From positions 1 to 64,000 of the forward strand of contig NZ_JAJAUZ010000012.1 in NCBI RefSeq assembly GCF_020532645.1: a DNA stretch of 64,000 bases, given 5' to 3'. The notes beneath the pieces are model-generated. The model was given only the letters and a program-made list of their open reading frames with translations, did no database searches and was not told the DNA's origin. Position 1 is the stretch's first letter; each line of letters starts with the position of its first letter. The stretch is from Streptomyces bambusae. Its GTDB lineage: Bacteria > Actinomycetota > Actinomycetes > Streptomycetales > Streptomycetaceae. Made by a program: the position numbers and the translations under genes. This document shows, one piece after another, positions 7,714 to 15,948 of the stretch.

Positions 7714-8409
7714 ATGCCCGCCTCCACCCCGCTGCCCGCCACTTCCGCCCCCACCGGGACCCCGGCCGCGTTCGATCCGGCCACGGAGTTCGACCGCCAG
7801 GTGCAGACCCTCGTCGACCTGGGCTACCCGGAGCTCGCCGGGCTCACCGAGGCCGCCTTCCGGGCGCTCCTCGGACCGCTGCGCGGACCGGTGACGGCAC
7901 GGGCGGCGGACATGCAGCCGCCCACCGAGGGCCGGGTGCCGTTCCTCCTGGTGGTCACCCGGGCCCTGGTCCCCCTGGAGCGGTCGGTGCCGTTGACCAC
8001 CCTCGCCGGGAAGAAGCTCCCCGGCGTCATCGAGCGCTTCTACGCCCCCGGTGAGCTGGAGCGGTTCGTCAACCTGGAGGAGCTCGGCCTCCCGGACGGC
8101 TCCGTGTACGCGGTCTTCGACGTCGACCGCGGCGAGGAGTTCTGCGACGTGGTGCCCCTCGACGCGATGGCCGCCGTCCAAAGCCGCGGCCGCACGCCGC
8201 TGACCATCGAGGAGGGCGTCGCGCTCGTCACCCTCCACCCGCAGTCCCTCGCCAAGAACAAGTGCTTCTCGCTGGCCGGCAGCCGGCTGGGCGACAAGCG
8301 CGTGCCCGCCCTGTGGATCAGCAAGAACGCCCCGAAGCTCGGCTGGTGCTGGGAGGGCAACCCGCACACCTGGCTGGGCCTGGCCTCGGCCGGCAGCCGG
8401 ACGCCCTGA
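7714..8409 (+). CDS. DUF5701-type protein
   Basis: 231 aa from ATG 7714, preceded by GAAAGG. An N-terminal acidic helical region (F-D-R-Q-V-Q-T-L-V-D-L-G-Y) is followed by an alpha/beta domain with P-F-L-L-V-V-T and a conserved-looking C-terminal half: H-P-Q-S-L, K-N-K-C-F-S-L-A-G-S-R and P-A-L-W-I-S. This matches the actinobacterial DUF5701 family, which has no assigned function. Its likely regulator is the divergent TetR protein. The 3' end meets a strong hairpin. Transport or enzymatic motifs are not evident. Confidence 0.7.
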   Translation: MPASTPLPATSAPTGTPAAFDPATEFDRQVQTLVDLGYPELAGLTEAAFRALLGPLRGPVTARAADMQPPTEGRVPFLLVVTRALVPLERSVPLTTLAGKKLPGVIERFYAPGELERFVNLEELGLPDGSVYAVFDVDRGEEFCDVVPLDAMAAVQSRGRTPLTIEEGVALVTLHPQSLAKNKCFSLAGSRLGDKRVPALWISKNAPKLGWCWEGNPHTWLGLASAGSRTP

Positions 8410-8439
8410 CCCCGCCCCGACCCCACCGGTGCCCCGCCC

Positions 8440-8469
8440 CGCCCCGGCCCGCCCGGCCGGGCCGGGGCG
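8440..8469. terminator. bidirectional hairpin between convergent genes
   Basis: 12-bp G/C stem, 8440-8451 with 8458-8469, with a 6-nt loop. It sits 30 nt after the DUF5701 stop and 26 nt before the stop of the small leftward gene, so it could serve both. Confidence 0.6.
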
Positions 8470-8494
8470 CCGCCGTTTCACCGCGGGTCCGGTC

Positions 8495-8764
8495 TCATGG
8501 CGCGTCCCCCTGCCAGTCGAAGTGCGCCGGATCGTGCGGCCGCGGCTCGTACAGGGCCCGGCCGCCCGGTCCGTACCGCCCGATCTCGGTCATCAGCAGC
8601 GCCCCCTCGGCGCGGTCCCCGGCGCTCCAGCCGGTGACGTCCAGCAGCAGCCCGTCCAGCGGGCCGCCGACCAGTTCGACGTAACTGTGCCCCGGGCGCG
8701 GTCCCGGGTCCGGGTCGTCGTGGTCGGCGCCGTAGACCCGGCCGCGCATGATCTGCTCGTCCAT
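8495..8764 (-). CDS. small conserved-looking protein, function unknown
   Basis: 89 aa from ATG 8764; an in-frame Met at codon 6 is an alternative start. The central segment Y-V-E-L-V-G-G-P-L-D-G-L-L-L-D-V is a compact beta-hairpin-like motif found in small actinobacterial and phage-related proteins. The rest is acidic and Pro/Gly-rich. No signal peptide or membrane span. It is divergent from the P450 at 8960 and shares its 195-bp upstream region. Confidence 0.6.
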   Translation of the reverse strand: MDEQIMRGRVYGADHDDPDPGPRPGHSYVELVGGPLDGLLLDVTGWSAGDRAEGALLMTEIGRYGPGGRALYEPRPHDPAHFDWQGDAP

Positions 8765-8959
8765 ACCGCCACCATGCCAGCGGCCACTGACAGAGGGCCC
8801 CCGGCCGTCCCCAAGGGCGCGCGTCGTGCGGCGACTTCCGGCCCGTGCGCCCGGGCGCCCCTTCCGGTCTGCCGCCGGTCCTGCCAGAGTGCCCGCACCG
8901 GCGGGCCGGCGTGGTTCCCGGCCCGAGCCACCACCCACCCCCACCTCCGAGGAGCGCAC

Positions 8960-10186
8960 ATGGCCGACGAGCAGCCGCTGGTGCTGGACCCGCAGGGCGC
9001 CGACCGGGAGCGCGAGCACGCCGAGCTGCGGCGCCGCGGCCCGCTGACCCGGGTCGACGTCCTGGGGGTGACGGCCTGGTCGGTCGCTGAACCGGCGCTG
9101 CTGAAAAGGCTCCTGACGGATCCCCGGCTGTCCAAGGACGCGGCCCGGCACTGGCCGCTGTTCCCCGACGAGATCGTGGGCAAGTGGCCGCTCGCGCACT
9201 GGGTGGGCGTCACCAACATGTTCACCGCCCACGGCACCGACCACCAGCGGCTGCGCCGCCTCGTCGCGCCCGCGTTCGCGGTCCGCCGGATGAACGCGCT
9301 CGCCCCGCGCATCGGGCAGATCACCGACGCGCTCCTCACCGGCCTCGCCGCCCTGCCCGCGGACCGGCCCGCGGACCTGCGCGAGATGTTCGCCTTCCCG
9401 CTGCCGATCCGCGTCATCGGCCTGCTGCTGGGGCTGCCCGAACGGATGCGGCACTCCTTCGGCGACCACGTGAACGCCGTCTTCGACACGACGCTCGACG
9501 CCGACCGGGCCGCCGCCAACATGGCGGAGCTGTACGAGGTGCTGGACGGTCTCGTCAAGAGCAAGCGGGCGGAACCGGCGGACGACCTGGCCTCGGCGCT
9601 GATCGCCACGCGCGACACCGAGGGCGACGGCAGCGCACTGACCGAGCAGGAACTCCTGGACACCCTGCTGCTGGTGATCAGCGCCGGCTACGAGACCACC
9701 GTCAACCTGCTCGACCAGGCCGTGACCGCCCTGCTCGGCCACCCGTACCAGCTGGAACTGCTGCGCTCCGGGCGGGCGTCCTGGGAGCGGGCGATCGAGG
9801 AGACCCTGCGCTTCCAGGCCCCGATCGCCCACGTCCCGATGTACTACGCCGTCGAGGACATCCCCGTCGGCGACGGCCTGCGGATCCGCGCCGGCGAGGC
9901 CGTGCTGCCGTCGTACGGGGCGGCCGGCCGGGACCCGGGCGTGCACGGGGAGACCGCCGACGCCTTCGACATCACCCGGGCCCGCACCGACCACCTGTCG
10001 TTCGGGCACGGCGCGCACTACTGCATCGGCGCGCACCTGGCGCGCCTGGAAGCGGGCACCGCCCTGCCGGCGCTGTTCGCCCGCTTCCCCGCGCTCAGGC
10101 TCGCCGAACCGGCCGGCGGCCTGCCGCCGCTGCCGTCGCTGATCGCCAACGGCCACCGGCGGCTTCCGGTGTTCCTGCACGGCTGA
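8960..10186 (+). CDS. cytochrome P450
   Basis: 408 aa, a standard bacterial class I P450. ATG 8960 follows GAGGAG. The I-helix oxygen-activation motif is S-A-G-Y-E-T-T (about 240-246), so the acid-Thr pair is present. The ExxR motif is E-E-T-L-R (about 280-284). The heme loop F-G-H-G-A-H-Y-C-I-G places the thiolate at Cys355. Substrate is unknown. No ferredoxin gene adjoins it, so it must use redox partners from elsewhere. An alpha/beta hydrolase gene is convergent downstream. Confidence 0.93.
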   Translation: MADEQPLVLDPQGADREREHAELRRRGPLTRVDVLGVTAWSVAEPALLKRLLTDPRLSKDAARHWPLFPDEIVGKWPLAHWVGVTNMFTAHGTDHQRLRRLVAPAFAVRRMNALAPRIGQITDALLTGLAALPADRPADLREMFAFPLPIRVIGLLLGLPERMRHSFGDHVNAVFDTTLDADRAAANMAELYEVLDGLVKSKRAEPADDLASALIATRDTEGDGSALTEQELLDTLLLVISAGYETTVNLLDQAVTALLGHPYQLELLRSGRASWERAIEETLRFQAPIAHVPMYYAVEDIPVGDGLRIRAGEAVLPSYGAAGRDPGVHGETADAFDITRARTDHLSFGHGAHYCIGAHLARLEAGTALPALFARFPALRLAEPAGGLPPLPSLIANGHRRLPVFLHG

Positions 10187-10232
10187 CCGGCAGCCGCCCC
10201 GCCAGCCCGCTCCCCGGCTGCTCGGAACCGGG

Positions 10233-10934
10233 CTACTGCGCCGCTTCGTCCAGCAGCAGGCCCACCAGCGCCTGCGGTTCGGAGAACATCGGCCAGTGGC
10301 CCGCGTCGAGCTTGGCCAGCGACCAGTTCGGGCCGGCCACCAGTTCCAGGACGGCGTCGAACGGCTCGTACCCGTCGAGGGTGCACTTGACGTAGGTGGC
10401 CGGCAGGCCGCCCAACGGGCTCGCCATGACGGCCGGTTCGGTGAGGGTGGCGCCCGGGTGCGGGGTCGAGCGGGACACGATCTCGGCGATGTCCGCCTCG
10501 GCCAGGCCCTGGCCCTCGTAGTCCGCGGCGCCGAGCGGCGGCCAGAAACCGCTGTGCGCCTCGATCGCCGCCGCCACCGCGGCCCCGCCCCCGCCGGGCC
10601 ACTGGGACACGAAGGACTCGCCCTCGCCGGGGATGTTGGAGTCGAGGAAGACCACCCGGGAGAGCCGGTCGCCGAGCCGGGCGGCGGCCTGGCCCACGGG
10701 TATGCCCGCGTAGCTGTGCCCGACGAGCACGACCTCGTGCAGGTCGTGCCGCAGCACCTCGTCGACGACGTCCTGGACGTGGGTCTGCTGCCCGGCCGGT
10801 TCGCCGGTCCGGTCGGCCAGGCCCGAGAGGGTGAGGGGGTACGCGCCGTGTCCGGCCTCACGGAGTCCGGGGACCACCCGGTCCCACGCCCACGAGCCGA
10901 GCCATGCGCCTGCCACGAGTACGTAGTTCGCCAT
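10233..10934 (-). CDS. alpha/beta-fold hydrolase (salicylate/pyrethroid esterase-like)
   Basis: 233 aa from ATG 10934, preceded by GGTGGGG. The nucleophile elbow G-H-S-Y-A-G puts Ser74 in place, and D-A-G-H-W-P-M-F-S-E-P near the C-terminus supplies the catalytic His. The N-terminal Y-V-L-V-A-G-A-W-L-G-S-W-A-W resembles the oxyanion-hole region of the small plant-esterase-like hydrolases common in Streptomyces. Cytoplasmic, monocistronic, convergent with the P450. Substrate not predictable. Confidence 0.85.
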   Translation of the reverse strand: MANYVLVAGAWLGSWAWDRVVPGLREAGHGAYPLTLSGLADRTGEPAGQQTHVQDVVDEVLRHDLHEVVLVGHSYAGIPVGQAAARLGDRLSRVVFLDSNIPGEGESFVSQWPGGGGAAVAAAIEAHSGFWPPLGAADYEGQGLAEADIAEIVSRSTPHPGATLTEPAVMASPLGGLPATYVKCTLDGYEPFDAVLELVAGPNWSLAKLDAGHWPMFSEPQALVGLLLDEAAQ

Positions 10935-10974
10935 GTCCCCACCGTAGTCGGGGGGTCTGACAACGGTCCCGGGA

Positions 10975-11466
10975 CTACCGGCGGCCAACGGCGCGCGGGG
11001 GCGGGCCGGGGCGCGGGGGCGGCGGGTACGGGAGGTGCACGGCGGACGGGTCGTCCGCGCGGGTCACCGGCAGGCCGCCGCGGGCGAAGCAGTGGGCGAA
11101 CTCGACGGGCTCGTCACATGCGAGCGTGGTCACGGGCTCGTCGCCGTACGGCGGGACCTGCGGGGCGATCCGGTAGCCGACCGAGGTGACGGTGCCGTCC
11201 CGGGTGCGGTCGGGGACGCCGGCGAACCCGTCCGAGCCGGCGGCCCACCGGCCCCGGATCAGCCAGGTGTTGAGCAGGACCAGCCGCCCGGGGCCCGGGC
11301 AGTGCCAGCGGAACCGGGTGACGGCCATTTCCGAGCCGATGCTCTCGAACCGGCTCCAGCCGGAGCCGTCCGGCAGGAACACCAGGTCACTGGTCTCCAT
11401 GGCTCCGACGTCGTAGGGGGCGCTGTACCACGGCCCGGTCAGCCGTTCGTCGAGGAATGCCGTCAC
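10975..11466 (-). CDS. hypothetical protein, beta-rich
   Basis: 163 aa. It opens L-T-G-P-W-Y-S-A-P-Y-D-V-G and has alternating hydrophobic strands such as L-V-F-L-P-D-G-S-G-W-S-R-F and T-R-F-R-W-H-C-P, suggesting a small lipocalin-like or single-sheet fold. It ends in a Pro-rich tail. No signal peptide, membrane span or catalytic motif. The next leftward gene begins about 40 bp downstream of its stop, so co-transcription with the hydrolase is possible. Function unknown. Confidence 0.6.
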   Translation of the reverse strand: MTAFLDERLTGPWYSAPYDVGAMETSDLVFLPDGSGWSRFESIGSEMAVTRFRWHCPGPGRLVLLNTWLIRGRWAAGSDGFAGVPDRTRDGTVTSVGYRIAPQVPPYGDEPVTTLACDEPVEFAHCFARGGLPVTRADDPSAVHLPYPPPPRPGPPPRAVGRR

Positions 11467-11577
11467 CTGCGCATTCTCCGACAGGGCGGGACCGCCACCG
11501 CAGGCGGGCCCGCGTGCACCGTGGTGTCATACAGGGAGGCAGGCCTCGCAGGCGGCGGCACGGACCCGGGCGGACCG

Positions 11578-12774
11578 ATGGGCACTCCTGAGACGGGAGC
11601 CGCAGCCGGTACGCCGGCTGCGGCCGCACAGCACGGCGACCGGCACGCCAACTGGCTGGAGCTGTTCTTCGACCTGGTCTTCGTCGCGCTGGCCGCGCAG
11701 CTCTCGCACCAGTTGCACGGCGACCCGGGGGCCGCCGACTTCGCCGTGTTCTTCGCGCTGTACTTCCCTCCGTGGTGGCTGTGGGCCAACATCACGGTGT
11801 CGGCGAACCTGTTCGCGGACGACAGCGCCCGGCACCGGCTGCTGATGCTGTCGGGCATGCTCTGCCTGGCCGTCATGGCGGCCGCGGTGCCGGAGGCCGA
11901 CGGCGACCGCGCGGCGGCCTACGCCCTCGGCTACGCCGGCACCCGGCTGGTGCTGCTGGGCCTGTGGTGGCCGGCGACCCGCGGGACGGGCCCGCGGCGG
12001 GTGCCCCGGTGGCGGCCGCTGACCTACTGCCTGGCCGCCGCCGTGCTGTGGGCGGTGTCCGCGGCGGTGCCCTCGCCGGGCCGGTACGTCATGTGGGCGG
12101 TGCTGATCGCCGCCGAAATGGTGCTGCTGCTGACGGCGCGCGGCACCGGCATGCCGCGCGACCTGCACACGGGCCACTTCATCGAGCGGGTGGGCCTGTT
12201 CGTCATCATCGTGCTGGGCGAGTCGGTGATCACCCTGGTGAGCGCCGCCGACCACACGTGGACCGTCCGGGCCGGGGTGACCGGCGTGCTGGGGTTCGTG
12301 CTGCTGGCCGTGCTGTGGTGGTCGTACTTCGATTTCGGTTCCGCGTCCGCGGAGATGGTGTTCGGGGCGGCCGACGGGCGGACCGCGTACTTCCTGGCCC
12401 GGGACATCGGCGGGTTCCTGCACTTCTTCGTGACGGCGGCCGTGCTGTGCATGGCCGGCGGGCTGGCCACCGCCGTCGAGGAGGCCGGCCACGGGCACCT
12501 GCCGCACGGCGCCCTGTGGGCGCTGGCGGGCGGGCTCGCGCTGTACCACGCGGCGCACGCGGCGATCGCCCTGCGCTACGGCCGGCCGATGCGGAGCGTG
12601 GCCGTGTGGGCCCTGCCCGGCATCGTGGTGCCGGCGCTCGTCATCCTGGCCGGCGACCACCTCGCGCCATGGCTGGTGGTGCTGGTGCTGACCGCCGAGG
12701 CGACCGCGCACCTGCTGTACGCGCGGTTCGTCGGGCGGCGCCGGGCGGCCCGGGGCACCCCCGCGGTCACTTAA
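11578..12774 (+). CDS. LtrA-family (low temperature requirement protein A) membrane protein
   Basis: 398 aa. The signature region N-W-L-E-L-F-F-D-L-V-F-V near residue 25 starts the family, and about eleven hydrophobic spans follow. The mid-protein motif H-F-I-E-R-x-G-L-F-V-I-I-V-L-G-E-S-V-I is the most conserved LtrA block. The molecular role is not established; Listeria LtrA is linked to growth at low temperature. ATG 11578 is chosen for family alignment, since no strong ribosome site precedes it. Single gene. Confidence 0.87.
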   Translation: MGTPETGAAAGTPAAAAQHGDRHANWLELFFDLVFVALAAQLSHQLHGDPGAADFAVFFALYFPPWWLWANITVSANLFADDSARHRLLMLSGMLCLAVMAAAVPEADGDRAAAYALGYAGTRLVLLGLWWPATRGTGPRRVPRWRPLTYCLAAAVLWAVSAAVPSPGRYVMWAVLIAAEMVLLLTARGTGMPRDLHTGHFIERVGLFVIIVLGESVITLVSAADHTWTVRAGVTGVLGFVLLAVLWWSYFDFGSASAEMVFGAADGRTAYFLARDIGGFLHFFVTAAVLCMAGGLATAVEEAGHGHLPHGALWALAGGLALYHAAHAAIALRYGRPMRSVAVWALPGIVVPALVILAGDHLAPWLVVLVLTAEATAHLLYARFVGRRRAARGTPAVT

Positions 12775-12813
12775 TCGGTTCGGTGCGGACCCGGAGGTCG
12801 GCACAATGTACGG

Positions 12814-13539
12814 GTGATCATCTACGGATCGACCGACCGAGAGCCCGGACCGGAGCGCTACGGGCGCCTGCGGGTGCAGACCGACGACCTCACCCCCGCC
12901 GCCTGGCTCACCGAGCGGCGGCCGGGCCACGGGGCCTTCGGCACCGTCGCCGGGGTGTCCGCCCCCGGCTTCCCCGCGTACGCGCGCGTCCTGCACCCGG
13001 CCCACCTCGACGAGCAGCCGGTGCGCTGGGAGACCGTCGGAGCCGCGTACCGGCGGAAACCGTCCGGCGGCACCTGCTGGCACGACCTGATCGGGGTCAC
13101 GCGGGACGAGTCGTACGGGGACGTGTACCTGCCCGGCGTCTGGGACGAGGGGCCCGGTGAAGGGCCCACGCCGCCGGACGTGGCGCGCGCCCTGATCGCC
13201 GTACTGGCCCGGCACACCGGCACGCCCGACCGGTGCTGGTTCGCGCTGTGGGAGGGCTACGGGCGCTGGGAGTGGGGCGGCGTGCCCCGGTTCGAGACCC
13301 CGCACCGGGACAAGGTGCTGATGGCGGGGGCGCTGGCGGACGCGGACTCGCCGGAGTCGCTGGACCCGTTCGCGGAGCTGCCCGACCTGTGGTGGCCCGA
13401 GGACCGGGCCTGGTGCGTGGGCGGCGACACCGATCTGAAGAGCACGTACGTCGGCGGCTCGGAGGCCCTGATCGCGGACCTGGTCGCCGACCCCGCGCTG
13501 GAGGCCCACCGCGTGGCGGACACCGACCCGGTGGACTAG
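12814..13539 (+). CDS. hypothetical cytoplasmic protein
   Basis: 241 aa from GTG 12814. It is rich in Trp, Asp, Gly and Pro, with T-C-W-H-D-L-I-G-V-T-R-D at mid-length, F-A-L-W-E-G-Y-G-R-W-E, and a near-terminal W-C-V-G-G-D-T-D-L-K-S-T-Y-V-G-G-S. I have seen similar uncharacterised Streptomyces proteins but know no function. No signal peptide or membrane span. Its last six codons and stop lie in the first unit of a 17-bp tandem repeat, so its C-terminus has probably been altered by repeat expansion. Confidence 0.65.
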   Translation: MIIYGSTDREPGPERYGRLRVQTDDLTPAAWLTERRPGHGAFGTVAGVSAPGFPAYARVLHPAHLDEQPVRWETVGAAYRRKPSGGTCWHDLIGVTRDESYGDVYLPGVWDEGPGEGPTPPDVARALIAVLARHTGTPDRCWFALWEGYGRWEWGGVPRFETPHRDKVLMAGALADADSPESLDPFAELPDLWWPEDRAWCVGGDTDLKSTYVGGSEALIADLVADPALEAHRVADTDPVD

Positions 13540-13607
13540 CCGACCCGGTGGACCAGCCGGACCGGTGGACCAGCCGACCCGGTGGACCAGCCGGACCGGT
13601 GGCCGCC
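13523..13607. repeat. 17-bp tandem repeat, five units
   Basis: Units at 13523, 13540, 13557, 13574 and 13591 alternate between CCGACCCGGTGGACCAG and CCGGACCGGTGGACCAG; the first carries CTAG and the last diverges after GGTGG. The array begins inside the 3' end of the gene at 12814, supplies its stop codon, and ends 6 bp before the stop of the convergent GH15-like gene. It resembles a minisatellite, not a CRISPR array, because units abut without spacers. Confidence 0.85.
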
Positions 13608-13612
13608 GGGCG

Positions 13613-15703
13613 TCACCGCGGAGTCGTGACCTGCATGAGGTCCGGGCCGGGGGTTTCGCCCGGGTCCGGTGCACCCGTCGGGTCGGGCGCCGGTACGGCG
13701 GGATCCGGTACGGCGGGGGCGGCCGGGGCCGGGCGCAGCGGCGGGGTCGCGAGCGGGCTGCCGTCCCGTGCCAGCAGGGCGAGGAGGACCAGGGAGTCGG
13801 TCCAGCCCAGCGGGGCGACCTGGGACGGGAAGCCCTTGTCGGTGACGGTCTCGGGCAGTTCGCCGAGGTGGTTCTGGGTGCCGAGGACGTAGTCGAGGAC
13901 GCGGTTGCCCTTGTCCCGCTGGCCGAGGTGCAGCCAGGCCAGCGCGAAGAACGACGTGCTGGCGGTCCAGGCCGAGTTGCTCCAGGCGTGGTCGGGGTCG
14001 TCGCCCGGACGGAGGCCGCCGTTCGGGAGCAGCAGCGCCTGCCAGGTCTCGTCGAGGGCGGCGGGCAGGTCCGGCGGCGCGGCGTTGAACGGCGGTGCCA
14101 TGAACGCCGCCGCACTGTCGCGGCCGTGGGCGCCGTCGATGGTGCGCTGGTAACCGAGCGGGGCGAAGCGGTCGGCGATCCCCGCGGACAGCCGCCGGGC
14201 GGCCGCGGACCAGCGGTCGGCGTCGGCGGTGCGGCCGAGGACGAGGGCCAGGTCGGCGGCGGCGTTGAGGCCGGAGAGCAGGGGGGCCGCGGTGCCGATG
14301 GTGACGGTGGTGGCCATCAGCTCCCAGTAGTCCGGGGAGGCGGGCGGCAGGCCGTTCGCGTCGAGGGAGGCGGCCGCGTGGTCGGCGGCCTTGCCGATCA
14401 TCGGGTAGAGGGCGGCGAGCCGGGTGTTCCGGGTGTCGGCGGGGGCGGTCCGGTACCACTGCCAGGTCGCCCACGGGAGCCAGCCGTTGGCGTCGAGCTG
14501 CCAGCGGCGGGCGTCGGGCGGGCCGGAGCCGTCGAGCTTGGTGCGTGCCTCCCAGGTGCCGTCGGCGCGCTGGGTGGTGGCGTTGTACCGGAGGATCCGG
14601 TAGGCCTCCTCGTCGTGGCCGGTGTGCGCGAAGGCGACGGCGGCGAAGCTGGAGTCCCGCGGCCAGGAGTACTCCCAGGGCGGTGACCAGCCGGCGGCGA
14701 ACGAGCCGTTGGACTGGAGCAGGGCGCGCATGGCGAGCAGGGCGCGGGCGGCGGTCGCGCGGGCGGCTCCGCTGCCGGGGACGGTGCCGGCGGCGAGCCA
14801 GGCCCGGGAGGCGTCGATCTGCTGCCAGGCGGAGGGGTCGCCGGCGGGTACGACGACGGACTTGGCGGCGCCCGCGGGCAGGTAGCGCCAGCGGCCGGAC
14901 GGCAGCCGCAGGACGTGGCTGCCCTCCAGGTAGACGGCGCCGACGGCGAACTGCGGCAGGACGCCCTCGGTGGCGGTGAGGTTGGAGAGCACGCCGGAGG
15001 TGCGGGCCTTGAGTGCGGTGGCGGGTACGAAGCACTGCTCGGTCTCGCCGCAGCGGGCGGCTCCGGCGGGGTTGATGTGGAAGGCGAGCCGGGAGTCGTA
15101 GGCGTGCCAGCCGCCCCAGTACGCCTTGTCGTAGTTCCACGCGGTCAGCGAGCCGGGGGTGGCGGCGAGGGTGCCGTACCAGCGGACCTGGGCGCCGGCC
15201 GGGGTGGTGGCGCGGGCGTGCAGGTAGTACCGGGTGCCGGGGCGGACGGCGGCGTTCAGCGCGAGTTCGAGCCAGCCGGTGCCGGCGCCGCCGAGTGCGG
15301 CGAGGTCGGCGGTGGCGGTGGCGACGGCGCTCGCGGACCGGTCCCGCTGGGTGCGGATCTGCACGGTGAGGGTGCCGGAGGCGGCGGCGCTGGAGAGGTA
15401 GAGGCCGACCCGGGTGATCTTCGTGTCGGCGGTGGTGAACTCCTGCGCCGCCGCGTTGTTGTCGGCGGTGATGCTGAACAGGGCGGTCTCGTGGTTCGCC
15501 TGCCGGTCGTAGACCGCGGCGGCGGCCCGCAGCGGTGCCGGTCCGGCGGCGGGCCGGGCGGGGCCGGCCGGATGCGCCGGCCGCAGTCCGGGGCCGGCCC
15601 CGAGCAAGGACGCGGCCAGCACGGCCGACAGGGTCGCGTACGCCGCGTAGGTGGCGCCGTGGTACGCGGAAACAGAGCGTGATACCGCTGAATGTGGCCG
15701 CAT
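13613..15703 (-). CDS. secreted GH15-like (glucoamylase-type) protein
   Basis: 696 aa from ATG 15703. An N-terminal hydrophobic segment ending near G-P-G-L-R-P-A is the likely secretion signal. Residues ~55-200 form a beta-rich domain with T-R-Y-Y-L-H-A. The remainder is an alpha/alpha-barrel-like region with W-E-Y-S-W-P-R-D-S-S-F, a pattern close to the GH15 substrate-binding segment, and D-E-T-W-Q-A-L-L-L-P-N-G-G. A Pro-rich tail follows. It should cleave alpha-linked glucans or a related polymer outside the cell, but the acid pair is not pinned down. The upstream frame stays open well beyond 15703, and no strong ribosome site decides the start. Confidence 0.7.
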   Translation of the reverse strand: MRPHSAVSRSVSAYHGATYAAYATLSAVLAASLLGAGPGLRPAHPAGPARPAAGPAPLRAAAAVYDRQANHETALFSITADNNAAAQEFTTADTKITRVGLYLSSAAASGTLTVQIRTQRDRSASAVATATADLAALGGAGTGWLELALNAAVRPGTRYYLHARATTPAGAQVRWYGTLAATPGSLTAWNYDKAYWGGWHAYDSRLAFHINPAGAARCGETEQCFVPATALKARTSGVLSNLTATEGVLPQFAVGAVYLEGSHVLRLPSGRWRYLPAGAAKSVVVPAGDPSAWQQIDASRAWLAAGTVPGSGAARATAARALLAMRALLQSNGSFAAGWSPPWEYSWPRDSSFAAVAFAHTGHDEEAYRILRYNATTQRADGTWEARTKLDGSGPPDARRWQLDANGWLPWATWQWYRTAPADTRNTRLAALYPMIGKAADHAAASLDANGLPPASPDYWELMATTVTIGTAAPLLSGLNAAADLALVLGRTADADRWSAAARRLSAGIADRFAPLGYQRTIDGAHGRDSAAAFMAPPFNAAPPDLPAALDETWQALLLPNGGLRPGDDPDHAWSNSAWTASTSFFALAWLHLGQRDKGNRVLDYVLGTQNHLGELPETVTDKGFPSQVAPLGWTDSLVLLALLARDGSPLATPPLRPAPAAPAVPDPAVPAPDPTGAPDPGETPGPDLMQVTTPR

Positions 15704-15948
15704 GCCTGCACTATGCGCCGGGTCGCGCACCGCGCGCGGCGGTCCGGCGACCGGCCCGGCGGTGCGGTCCCGCGCCCGGGTTGGGCGTACCCGGCTGGTT
15801 TCCGGATGCCGGCGTTGGGCCGAACGGGTCGCGGCCGTCCGGACCGCGGGGGCGGGCTGCCCGGGCCGGCCGGCAGCGGGCGTCGCGGAGGGTGACGAAG
15901 ACCCTGCGCGCCGCCCGCTGCCGGGCGGCTGCCGGCGGGAGCCGGGCG

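Noticed and set aside
13523..13607. Repeat array as a CRISPR
   Set aside because: Units of 17 bp abut without spacers and overlap a gene end; no cas genes are present.
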